From NCBI GenBank assembly GCA_934216505.1, contig CAKQBW010000004.1, positions 7,410 through 71,409 on the forward strand: a stretch of 64,000 bases of DNA, read 5' to 3'. The position numbers and the translations under genes are program-made. The notes under the pieces were generated by a model. It was not told the origin of the DNA. It ran no database searches and saw only the letters and a program-made list of their open reading frames with translations. The stretch's first letter is position 1. Every line of letters starts with the position of its first letter. Below, piece after piece: positions 8,859 through 15,805 of the stretch. The DNA comes from an uncultured Alphaproteobacteria bacterium. GTDB lineage: Bacteria; Pseudomonadota; Alphaproteobacteria; CAAHEQ01; UBA3637.

Positions 8859-9359
8859 ATGAAACTTTACCATTATGTTCCAAAAGGAAGTAAGGTTATG
8901 TCCATGGGGATTTTGTCTGTTTCAAAAGTGCCAAAAGAATTATTGAAATATGGAAAAAGAGCTGGGTCAGAAAAACCAAAAGAGATTATTTCTTGGCTAG
9001 AAGGTACATTTTCAGGAAGAAGCAAAGCCATTTCGGTATTGACAGAACCCCTAAAATGGAAAGGGAATGACCCAATGTTAAAAGAATGGGTTAAAACAAA
9101 GAAACTAATATCTATAGATTTTTCTAAACTTTTGAAAAGTGGTTTAATTGAAGCCATCTGGTGTAAAGATGGTTCTAATGCTGATGGCTTTAATGAACAA
9201 CTTTATCAAATTCAACCAGAACAAATAGACATATCCTCATTACCATGGGAAAAATGTTCCCAAGAAAAAGGATTATTCTTTGGCGTTATTAGACATTACT
9301 TATTAGTCATGAAAAATGGATTTATTCCTCCAGAATTTCTTAAAGAAATAAAAAAATAA
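8859..9359 (+). CDS. Uncharacterised MKLYHY-family protein, copy 1
   Basis: A 166-residue protein of unknown function, a paralogue of the gene at 10222. Shared features are an MKLYHY start, a KG-KV--G-LS block, GRS(K/R) followed by PLKW, and a C-terminal R-Y-LV-K-G-IPP-(F/Y)LK block. No signal peptide or membrane segment. The start at 8859 aligns with the paralogue and has GAAAG 8 nt upstream; in-frame ATGs at 8853 and 8856 and a TTG at 8844 are less likely. The early YH plus G-L and the late IPP pattern faintly recall ADP-ribosyltransferase-like folds, but that is speculation. Codon use (frequent AGA, AAA, ATA) differs from pgk next door, suggesting acquisition. Confidence 0.7.
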   Translation: MKLYHYVPKGSKVMSMGILSVSKVPKELLKYGKRAGSEKPKEIISWLEGTFSGRSKAISVLTEPLKWKGNDPMLKEWVKTKKLISIDFSKLLKSGLIEAIWCKDGSNADGFNEQLYQIQPEQIDISSLPWEKCSQEKGLFFGVIRHYLLVMKNGFIPPEFLKEIKK

Positions 9360-9373
9360 TCAGAAAGGATTAA

Positions 9374-10207
9374 ATGTCTATATTTAATAAATTACAATCA
9401 GGAAGTTTTGATGGATTATCGGATTCTGAAAAAATCGGAAAGATTAAGGACATCTTAAAAAAAATGGATTACCTGTTGGATGCTCAAAAGCAAGGAGATA
9501 ATTCTAGATTTGAAGGCCCTAGAAGATATTTCCTAGATTCTTATGTTTCCCTTTATAACCCCACTTTTAATGATTTGGATTTTAGTTTTTCTCTGTCAGC
9601 TGACGATATTTTGAATAAAAGTATGCGAGAAATTGTTGGTTATAAAGGTTCTATCAACCCAGAAGATAAAGGAACTTTTATTGAAAAAAAGATGGGACGA
9701 GGAATTATTGGATGTACTGGGACGGCCAAAGTTTTTTGTGCTTTAGCTAAGGAAGCAGGTGTCAATTGTCTGGTTGTTATGACTGCGGACAAAAAGGCTT
9801 GGGAAAAAGCAAGAGAACAAGCCCAAAATGGTGTTTCTGAACAAGACAGAGACATTATCAATGGGCATCAAATTATTGCTATTAAACTTTCAGATGGATT
9901 CCACGCTTTTGATCCAGGGTATAAAGAAGAAAATGTTCAGTATGGTCCAGGGTATGTTGAACAAAGAGAGTCAAAATTTAAAGATCTTGGAAAAGTTGAG
10001 CAGGGAAAAACAATAGATATGCCACGATTTAGGAATCATTTTGTGACAGCAATAATAGCTCCAGATGAATTTTCTAAAGTTAAATCATACCAAGATGTTG
10101 CCAATCTTTATTCAAGTGGTAAAATGGACAGTTCAAATTTTTCTATTGAACCAAAGCAACTCAAAGAAAACATAACAAGGCATTCAATTTCGGGTAAATC
10201 AAGATAA
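9374..10207 (+). CDS. Transglutaminase-like cysteine protein in an accessory cassette
   Basis: The middle of this 277-residue protein follows the transglutaminase-like/papain-fold pattern: Cys114 in GCTGTAKVFCALAKEAG (helix start), His165 in NGHQIIAIKL and Asp180 in FHAFDPGY, the order and spacing of a Cys-His-Asp triad. Such domains act as peptidases, amidases or cross-linking enzymes. The N-terminal 100 residues look helical and the C-terminal 60 are basic; I recognise neither. No secretion signal is visible. GAAAGGA precedes the start. It sits 14 nt after copy 1 and 14 nt before copy 2 of the MKLYHY family, so the three form one operon. Whether it modifies, activates or counteracts its neighbours is unknown. 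Confidence 0.7.
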   Translation: MSIFNKLQSGSFDGLSDSEKIGKIKDILKKMDYLLDAQKQGDNSRFEGPRRYFLDSYVSLYNPTFNDLDFSFSLSADDILNKSMREIVGYKGSINPEDKGTFIEKKMGRGIIGCTGTAKVFCALAKEAGVNCLVVMTADKKAWEKAREQAQNGVSEQDRDIINGHQIIAIKLSDGFHAFDPGYKEENVQYGPGYVEQRESKFKDLGKVEQGKTIDMPRFRNHFVTAIIAPDEFSKVKSYQDVANLYSSGKMDSSNFSIEPKQLKENITRHSISGKSR

Positions 10208-10221
10208 AAAAAGGAAAGCAA

Positions 10222-10761
10222 ATGAAACTATATCACTACATTCAAAAAGGGAACAAGGTTTTTGAAGAAGGACTTTTGAGTTTTGCAAAAAGCCCCTATG
10301 CGGACACCAATTATTATGTCAAGCGTTCTGGTCAAAAAACAAAAGCCGGTATTATCCAGTGGATGGAAAATTGTTTTGAAGGTCGCAGTCGGGGAATTCG
10401 TTTTTTTACAACTCCTCTAAAATGGACACAAAAATCTTTAAGGTTAAAAGAATTAGTGGATAATTGTGATTTGTTGGAACTGGATGTAGATGCTTTAGAA
10501 AAAGATGGGTTTATAGAAAAAGTCCTCTTTAAGCCATCTGTTTTTGATAAAAAATATCAACCACCCAAAGATTTTGATTTGAATGACGAGTATTTAATTC
10601 CCTTAAATTCAGTTCATGAAATAGATTTGACATACAAGCAGACATGGGATAAATGTGATGATAGCAAAGGGTTAAGAATGGCACCTTTGCGGTTTTATGT
10701 CCTTGTGATAAAAGGTGGCGTCATACCTCCCCAATATCTAAAAAAATCGGATAACATGTGA
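10222..10761 (+). CDS. Uncharacterised MKLYHY-family protein, copy 2
   Basis: The 179-residue paralogue of the gene at 8859. It shares MKLYHY, KG-KV---GLLS, W-E--F-GRSRGI, PLKW and the C-terminal V-KGGVIPPQYLK block, with a longer middle (PPKDFDLNDEYLIPLNSV). The copies are clearly diverged, so this is an old duplication or two separately acquired members. AAAAGGAAAG precedes the ATG. It ends the three-gene cassette; no terminator follows directly. Conserved Arg, His/Tyr and Trp positions would be the natural candidates for an active site, but the family is unknown to me. Confidence 0.7.
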   Translation: MKLYHYIQKGNKVFEEGLLSFAKSPYADTNYYVKRSGQKTKAGIIQWMENCFEGRSRGIRFFTTPLKWTQKSLRLKELVDNCDLLELDVDALEKDGFIEKVLFKPSVFDKKYQPPKDFDLNDEYLIPLNSVHEIDLTYKQTWDKCDDSKGLRMAPLRFYVLVIKGGVIPPQYLKKSDNM

Positions 10762-10873
10762 AAAAATAAGGTTTCTCTAAGGGAATAAGTCCCACAAGAA
10801 CAGGCCTTTACGAGGGGGGAATTTTTCTCTTTTCAGACAGGGCAAAAGAGGAGACGGGGCTGTTTTGTTCTCC

Positions 10874-10950
10874 GGTCATTCCCCGTGAGGCGGGAATCTC
10901 ATCAAAAGGGACTCTATTCCTTAAAGATGCCCGCTCAGGTCGGACATGAC
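10874..10950. repeat. Dispersed intergenic hairpin repeat (REP/MITE-like)
   Basis: A segment of the form GGTCATTCCCCG...GGCGGGAATC...GATGCCCGCTCAGG...GGACATGACA. The ends are imperfect inverted copies of each other, and each half can fold on its own. This type of TCATTCC/GGAATGA element is widely dispersed in proteobacterial genomes. A different TGTCATTCTGAGCG element occurs near 63558. Confidence 0.6.
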
Positions 10951-11057
10951 AATGCCCATTTTATCCTGTATTTACGGGCGTCGTGGGGGGAAAAAGAGAA
11001 AATTCAAAATCCGTTTTTCAAATAAGCGACAAAGCCCGTCAATAAAGGGAAATAAGG

Positions 11058-11090
11058 TATAACAAAAACGATCGTTTTTGTCAATATACT
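11058..11090 (-). promoter_or_regulatory. Leftward promoter with palindromic operator as spacer
   Basis: On the minus strand TTGACA, a 17-bp spacer and TATACC. The spacer lies within the perfect 18-bp palindrome CAAAAACGATCGTTTTTG (11063-11080). A repressor bound there would sit between -35 and -10. What the promoter transcribes is unclear: no gene with a ribosome binding site follows it leftwards, so an RNA product is possible. Confidence 0.55.
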
Positions 11091-11195
11091 TTCTAGCGGC
11101 TTTTTGAATTTTGATAATTTTAAAATAACTTATTGATTTTAAATAAGAATTTAATCGTTTGGTTATTTTCTCTCTTTCCACATTTTCCCCTATTC

Positions 11196-11220
11196 CAAAA
11201 ACGATCGTTTTTGTTATAGT
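11196..11220 (+). promoter_or_regulatory. Rightward promoter with palindromic operator, upstream of lectin-like pseudopilin
   Basis: The second perfect copy of the palindrome CAAAAACGATCGTTTTTG (11196-11213), followed by TATAGT (11215-11220). The -35 position (ATTCCA) is poor, so an activator or extended contacts may be needed. Identity with the inverted first copy extends past the palindrome into the -10 for 23 bp. Predicted transcription start is about 11227 and the ATG is at 11264. Confidence 0.55.
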
Positions 11221-11263
11221 GGGACTCGCAAAGATTTTTTACTTTTTAACGGGAGGAATTGAT

Positions 11264-12280
11264 ATGTATAAAGCAAATGAATCAGGGCGCAGTATGGTAG
11301 AAATGCTGGGGGTGTTGGCGATTATTGGCGTGTTGAGTGTGGGCGGTATAGCAGGCTACACCACGGCTATGAACAAACATCGGGCGAATAAGATTTTAAA
11401 CGGAGCGTCTGTGCGGGCCATTGTGGTTTCCACGCAAATCCAAAGAGGCTCTGCGGCCCCGACACTGGGCGAATTTACAGACGCAGACAATGCGGTTGGT
11501 GGCGCCACTTTTACAGGTTTAGCCGCTTGGAATAAAGACACTGATAAGCGTTTTAGTTTAACCTTGGAAAATGTCCCAGCTGAAGTTTGCGCCCAAATGA
11601 AAGCTATGAAAGGGGAGAATGGGATTATCCGAAAGATTGATGACGGTTGTACCACGATTACCTATAATAACGATTTAACCCCCAATGACCCCGAGCCGTC
11701 AGGGCCCAAAGGCCATGAATGCACGGATACTTGTTCGGGCGGTGCAAAATGCGAAAATGGCTACTGTCAATGTGCTGAAGGCATTTGGCAACCGAGCGAT
11801 AATTCAGGAAACGGCGAATGTAAGACGGGCCTCACAGGGGATTGCACCACGAATGCCGACTGTAAAGAAGCAGGAAAGTATTGTCAAATTAAAGGAAAAT
11901 ATGAAAATAGTTGTTCTGTTCCCAGCACAGGAAAATGCGATACATTGGCCGATGGGACAGAAACAACCTATAATGGTAAGACATTCTTGTATTCCTCTGG
12001 CACTATGAGTTGGTGGGCAGCCCGTAATTGGTGCTTGGCGCATGGAAAGAGTCTTGTATCGCTCTCTGACCTAGGGATTACACGTCCCGCAGAAATTTAT
12101 TGCTCTGGAAGTGATTGTATAGGGGCGGATTGGACGGCTTTGACAGTGGCTTTTGGTGGAAACAAGAGGCTTTGGACGAATAACAGTTATAGTTCTTGCT
12201 ACGCGTTCCGCGTCCGTACCGACGATCAGGCCGTGAGCGTCAACGACCGCTACTTCGGCGACTTCGCCTTGTGTCGGTAG
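11264..12280 (+). CDS. Pseudopilin-like surface protein with Cys-rich middle and C-type-lectin-like variable end
   Basis: Predicted 338 residues. Residues 1-45 carry a prepilin-like signal: Gly8, cleavage before Arg9, Glu13 at +5, then a hydrophobic helix ending AGYTTAMNKHRAN. Residues about 50-140 are a small globular region. Residues about 150-225 are Cys-rich, EGF/EB-module-like (ECTDTCSGGAKCENGYCQC). Residues about 229-338 look like a C-type lectin fold (WWAARNWCLAHGKSLVSLSDL, then LWTN). The last 35 codons are GC-rich (about 65% over 12201-12277 by my count), poor in A, and almost all end in C or T. With the pattern --AF-V-----V--N-R-----ALCR this is what a diversity-generating retroelement target looks like. 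ATG chosen for GGGAGGA at 11251-11257. No reverse transcriptase or template repeat is in the window. Confidence 0.75.
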   Translation: MYKANESGRSMVEMLGVLAIIGVLSVGGIAGYTTAMNKHRANKILNGASVRAIVVSTQIQRGSAAPTLGEFTDADNAVGGATFTGLAAWNKDTDKRFSLTLENVPAEVCAQMKAMKGENGIIRKIDDGCTTITYNNDLTPNDPEPSGPKGHECTDTCSGGAKCENGYCQCAEGIWQPSDNSGNGECKTGLTGDCTTNADCKEAGKYCQIKGKYENSCSVPSTGKCDTLADGTETTYNGKTFLYSSGTMSWWAARNWCLAHGKSLVSLSDLGITRPAEIYCSGSDCIGADWTALTVAFGGNKRLWTNNSYSSCYAFRVRTDDQAVSVNDRYFGDFALCR

Positions 12281-12330
12281 GGTTGAGTCTCGCTTTTTGA
12301 TTTAGTCTCCTTTTACCACTTTCGTTGATT

Positions 12331-13206
12331 TCAGGCATTCACCCAAGTGGGGTGCAGGACAGCGTTGGTTATTTGCCCCAAAGCCACCAACCGCCCCTGA
12401 CAAACGAAAACGATAGGGGTATTTTGGGGAAGGGTTTGAAATGAATCGTCTTTGATACGTTGCCCGTGTTGCAGGCGGCCCGCTGTTTCAGGGGAAACTT
12501 CCCGATGGGGTAGGGAAGTTAAAACGGCCTCCATGGGAAGGATTTGTTGGTCCAAATTTTCTGTTGTCCAATTTGTGGCTTGAGTGATGGTAAAGGGCCC
12601 ATCTAATGTCCGATGCAGGCGTACCACAACACCGAGCATGCCCAATTTTGCTGCTATATCATGGGCCAAAGTGCGAATATAAGTTCCTTTGCTGACCGTG
12701 GCGATGAAATTGGATTTTTTGGGGGTGTGTGCCACGAGCTGTAGATCATGGATAAAAACGGGGCGAGGGGAAAGAGCCACCTCTTGTCCTTGACGCGCTA
12801 ACTCATAGGCCCGCTTGCCATTGACTTTTAAAGCAGAAAAAATACTGGGCGTTTGTAAAATCTGTCCCCGAAACAAAGGGAGGACCTTTAAAAGAGCTTC
12901 TTGCGTGGGGGCTTGATTATTTTGGGCCACAATGGTCCCGTCCAAATCATCGGAAGTCGTTTGTGTGCCCCATTGAATGTCAAACTCATAGACTTTTTTG
13001 TCATTCATCACAAAGGGAATCAATCGGGTGGCTTTCCCCAAAGCGATTGGCAAAACCCCCGTTGCCAAAGGGTCTAAAGTCCCCGCATGACCAATTTTGT
13101 TGGGGTGTAAAAGGTGCTTGATTTTCCCGACAACTTGAGTTGAACTCATTTGTGGAGGCTTGTCAATAACCAACCACCCGTTCAGGTTATTCTTTGTACT
13201 TGTCAA
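12331..13206 (-). CDS. truB: tRNA pseudouridine(55) synthase TruB
   Basis: TruB isomerises U55 to pseudouridine in the T-loop of nearly all elongator tRNAs and also acts as a tRNA folding chaperone. The 291-residue protein shows the family start GWLVIDKPPQMSSTQVV, the catalytic motif GHAGTLDPLATGVLP with the nucleophilic Asp, KVYEFDIQWG, and KGTYIRTLAHDIA. A PUA-like C-terminus follows. It overlaps the rbfA end by 20 nt, indicating coupled translation. Confidence 0.96.
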   Translation of the reverse strand: MTSTKNNLNGWLVIDKPPQMSSTQVVGKIKHLLHPNKIGHAGTLDPLATGVLPIALGKATRLIPFVMNDKKVYEFDIQWGTQTTSDDLDGTIVAQNNQAPTQEALLKVLPLFRGQILQTPSIFSALKVNGKRAYELARQGQEVALSPRPVFIHDLQLVAHTPKKSNFIATVSKGTYIRTLAHDIAAKLGMLGVVVRLHRTLDGPFTITQATNWTTENLDQQILPMEAVLTSLPHREVSPETAGRLQHGQRIKDDSFQTLPQNTPIVFVCQGRLVALGQITNAVLHPTWVNA

Positions 13207-13573
13207 GATCGGCCTTTACCCGAGGAGAGTTTAAAATTTGTTCAATGCGTTCGTCTTGTTCAAAACGGGTGTCAGGCAGAAAACGTACCTCTGGGGTAAT
13301 ACGCAGACGTATATTTTGCCCAATTGCCTTACGAAAAGCCCCTTTGTGATCATTCAATAACATCACTTGTTCGTCCGTATCCACAGGAGGCATTGCCCGA
13401 ACAAATAAAGTGGCATAGGAAAAATCAGGGGCCACTTGGACTTCAGTCAGCATCAAATAAGGGGCTTTCAGACCTTTGATAAATAAGTTGTTTTCAATCA
13501 GCATTTTGGCAATCAGTTTTTTTATTTCTTCACTGACGCGCAACTGTCTTTGAGAGGGGGCTTTTTTTTGCAT
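13187..13573 (-). CDS. rbfA: Ribosome-binding factor A
   Basis: RbfA is a KH-fold factor that binds the 30S subunit during 16S rRNA 5' end maturation and is important in the cold. The 128-residue protein begins with the expected QRQLRVSEEIKKLIAKML helix and contains APDFSYATLFVRAMP and RITPEVRFLPDTRFEQDERIEQIL. AAGGAG lies upstream of the ATG. infB, the usual upstream partner, is absent; rne and its terminator-like hairpin lie upstream instead. Confidence 0.94.
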   Translation of the reverse strand: MQKKAPSQRQLRVSEEIKKLIAKMLIENNLFIKGLKAPYLMLTEVQVAPDFSYATLFVRAMPPVDTDEQVMLLNDHKGAFRKAIGQNIRLRITPEVRFLPDTRFEQDERIEQILNSPRVKADLDKYKE

Positions 13574-13594
13574 AATGAACTCCTTGTTAAGAAA

Positions 13595-13625
13595 AAGGGA
13601 AAACGCCCCCTGAAAAAGAGGGCGC
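13595..13625 (-). terminator. Probable rne terminator
   Basis: On the minus strand a CGCCC / GGGCG stem with a T-containing loop, followed by TTTTCCCTTTTT. The stem is short and the T-tract interrupted, so read-through into rbfA is possible. Confidence 0.55.
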
Positions 13626-13630
13626 CCGAA

Positions 13631-15580
13631 TTAACCGATTAAACGATTCCACCAACCGCCTTTTTTGGGGCCTTCCACTTGAGGAGGTTCCTCTTTAGGT
13701 TGGGGGGCTGATTCGCTTGTTTTTTGTTTTTTATGAAGGGTTTCTTCCTTTAAAGAAGTGCTTTCCACGACCTTAAAGTTTTCCTGAGTTGGTTCCTTTT
13801 TATCAGTGCTCCCAGAAACTTCGTTTTTTTCGTCTTTTCCCCGCCGATGATGACGGCGATGGCGGTTGCCCTGTTGCTGAGAAGAATCTTCGTCCGCTGT
13901 TTGAGGGGGAATTTCCACAGGCGTCATCTTGAATTTAGGTATCGCCATTAAAGGCACAGACACCCTGACTCCATCTGAACGAATGTAATCCAATTTGTAC
14001 CCGTCAATAGCATCAAAAGTATCCACGAGCACTTCTGTTTTAACGGTGTATTGTTTTTCCAAATCAAACAGGTAAGACCGCTTTTGATTGAGGAGATAGC
14101 TGGCCACTTCATGGGGTACAGTTAAAATCAAAGTCGTTTTTCCCAAACGGGCGGCGGCTTCTTCCAAAACACGAATCAACCGTGTGGTACAAGATTCCAC
14201 AGACCGCATGACGCCATTGCCATGACAATGCGGACAAACATGATAACTGGATTCCAAGAAACTGGAATGAAGCCGTTGGCGGGACATTTCCATCAAGCCA
14301 AAGCCGGACATTTTCCCCACTTGAATACGGGCTCTGTCTTTGCGCAAAGCCTCCTTCAAGCGTCTTTCTACGGCGGCATTATTTTTGGCCTCATCCATAT
14401 CAATAAAGTCAATGACAATCAGCCCCGCTAAATCCCGCAACCTGAGTTGTCGTGCCAGTTCATCGCAGGTTTCAAGGTTGGTTTTGACCGCCGTTTCTTC
14501 AATGTTGTGCTCACGGGTGGCACGTCCTGAATTGACATCAACGGCAACCAAAGCCTCTGTTTGGTCAATCACCAAGTACCCTCCAGATGGCAGTTGCACA
14601 ACATTAGAGTGAATAGCTTCCAGTTGTGGTTCCACTTGATATTCCAAAAATAAAGGCTTTTTCCCTTTGTAAAGTTTGACTTTTTTGACCTGAGTGGGCA
14701 TCAACAGTTTGACAAAATCACGGGTAGATTTAAAAACATCGGCCCCATCAATCAAGATCTCATCAACGTCTGAGGTAAAGACATCACGTAAAGAACGTTT
14801 GATAATGTCGCCTTCTTGATGAATCAATTTGGGGGCGATGGACTTTAAAGTCAAATCCCGAATGTTATTCCAAGTTTTTAATAGATAATCCACATCGCGT
14901 TTAATTTCCGTTTTTGTCTTTCCCAAACCTGCGGTGCGAACAATAACGCCCATACCATTGGGGATAGACAGTTTATCCAAGATGGCCCGTAAAGATTTGC
15001 GATCCTTTTGGTTGGAAATTTTTCTGGAAATGCCTGAACCGTGACTGCTGTTGGGCATCAATACAGAAAAGCGTCCCGCTAAAGACAGATAAGTTGTCAT
15101 GGCGGCGCCTTTGTTTCCCCGTTCTTCTTTGACGACCTGAATCAACATGACTTGACCTGGGTGAATGACCTCTTGAATTTTATACTTTTTAAAAAAACGA
15201 GGGCGATGATGGATGGTTTCATCGGATTCATGTACAACTTCCACATCTGAGTTTTTGTCTGGTTCGTTGAGTTCTGCTTCTTCTTTTTTTTCTGCCTCAG
15301 CCATTTGTTTTTTTAACGCCTCTTTATCGGCCACAGGAATTTGATAGTAATCAGGATTGATTTCCCCAAAGGCCAAGAAACCATGGCGATTTCCCCCGTA
15401 TTCCAAAAAGCACGCCTGAAGAGATGGTTCCACTCGGACCACTTTGGCTAAATAGATATTTCCTTTAATTTGTTTTTTGTTTTGTGTATCAACGTCCAGT
15501 TCTTCTACACGTCCATTCTCCAACACGACCACGCGCGTTTCTTCGGGATGCAATGCATCAATAAGCATTTGTTTTGACAT
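13631..15580 (-). CDS. rne: Ribonuclease E/G
   Basis: RNase E/G is the essential endonuclease that processes rRNA and tRNA precursors and starts mRNA decay. The 649-residue protein has an N-terminal S1 domain split by a long acidic insert (about residues 80-130), as in alphaproteobacterial RNase E. The catalytic DNase I-like region includes VDVNSGRATREHNIEETA and LAGLIVIDFIDMDE with the Mg-binding Asp residues. The Zn-link CPHCHGNG follows. A charged Lys/Glu/Pro tail (about 550-649) would be the degradosome scaffold, short compared with enterobacteria. GGAGAA precedes the ATG. A 170-nt leader lies upstream. Confidence 0.93.
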   Translation of the reverse strand: MSKQMLIDALHPEETRVVVLENGRVEELDVDTQNKKQIKGNIYLAKVVRVEPSLQACFLEYGGNRHGFLAFGEINPDYYQIPVADKEALKKQMAEAEKKEEAELNEPDKNSDVEVVHESDETIHHRPRFFKKYKIQEVIHPGQVMLIQVVKEERGNKGAAMTTYLSLAGRFSVLMPNSSHGSGISRKISNQKDRKSLRAILDKLSIPNGMGVIVRTAGLGKTKTEIKRDVDYLLKTWNNIRDLTLKSIAPKLIHQEGDIIKRSLRDVFTSDVDEILIDGADVFKSTRDFVKLLMPTQVKKVKLYKGKKPLFLEYQVEPQLEAIHSNVVQLPSGGYLVIDQTEALVAVDVNSGRATREHNIEETAVKTNLETCDELARQLRLRDLAGLIVIDFIDMDEAKNNAAVERRLKEALRKDRARIQVGKMSGFGLMEMSRQRLHSSFLESSYHVCPHCHGNGVMRSVESCTTRLIRVLEEAAARLGKTTLILTVPHEVASYLLNQKRSYLFDLEKQYTVKTEVLVDTFDAIDGYKLDYIRSDGVRVSVPLMAIPKFKMTPVEIPPQTADEDSSQQQGNRHRRHHRRGKDEKNEVSGSTDKKEPTQENFKVVESTSLKEETLHKKQKTSESAPQPKEEPPQVEGPKKGGWWNRLIG

Positions 15581-15696
15581 AAATTATTCTCCAATTCAAT
15601 CGGGCGTAAGGCCCGTTTTTTATTCAACATCAACGAACCAGTTGAGCCCAAAGCCCACATCAATATAAAGGAAAAAGTCATAACAGATAAAATCAT
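15505..15696 (-). CDS. Possible leader ORF in the rne 5' region
   Basis: A 63-codon frame starting at an ATG preceded by AAAGGTGAAAA. Its first 25 residues are hydrophobic (ILSVMTFSFILMWALG). It runs out of frame into the first 76 nt of rne. Translation through this frame would pass the hairpin at 15601-15615 and reach the rne start region, so it could couple or compete with rne translation. It may also be chance. Confidence 0.25.
   Translation of the reverse strand: MILSVMTFSFILMWALGSTGSLMLNKKRALRPIELENNLCQNKCLLMHCIPKKRAWSCWRMDV
15601..15622. promoter_or_regulatory. Hairpin in the rne leader
   Basis: The sequence CGGGC-GTAAG-GCCCG is followed by six T on the + strand. In the rne mRNA (minus strand) the same hairpin lies 20 nt before the start codon, where it could affect ribosome access or RNase E autocontrol. 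On the + strand it resembles a terminator, although no + strand gene precedes it. Confidence 0.45.
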
Positions 15697-15744
15697 TTTT
15701 CACCTTTTTGTTCGTCAAAAAAATATTTTTAGGCAATTTTTTAA

Positions 15745-15784
15745 TTGCACTTTTTATTATAACAGGTTATAAATAAATAATCAA
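15745..15784. promoter_or_regulatory. Overlapping divergent promoters for rne and the amidase
   Basis: The + strand has TTGCAC (15745-15750), 17 bp, TATAAA (15768-15773) for the amidase. The minus strand has TTGATT (15779-15784), 17 bp, TATAAT (15756-15761) for rne. The two cores interleave, so RNA polymerase cannot occupy both at once. Confidence 0.7.
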
Positions 15785-15805
15785 GTTTTTTTTAGGGGAA
15801 GAAGA

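Larger units (their letters stand above)
10762..11195. other. Gene-poor intergenic stretch
   Basis: About 430 bases without a convincing gene. It holds a dispersed hairpin repeat (10874-10950) and a leftward promoter with an operator in its spacer (11058-11090). A 69-codon minus-strand frame at 10972-11181 has no ribosome binding site and overlaps the operator, so I do not call it. Confidence 0.6.

Noticed and set aside
10874..10950. Hairpin repeat as the terminator of the MKLYHY cassette
   Set aside because: It lies over 100 bp downstream and has no T-run; it matches a dispersed intergenic element better.
10972..11181. 69-codon minus-strand ORF in the gene-poor stretch before the lectin-like pseudopilin
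   Set aside because: No ribosome binding site, starts inside the pseudopilin promoter region and runs through the operator; low-complexity basic composition.
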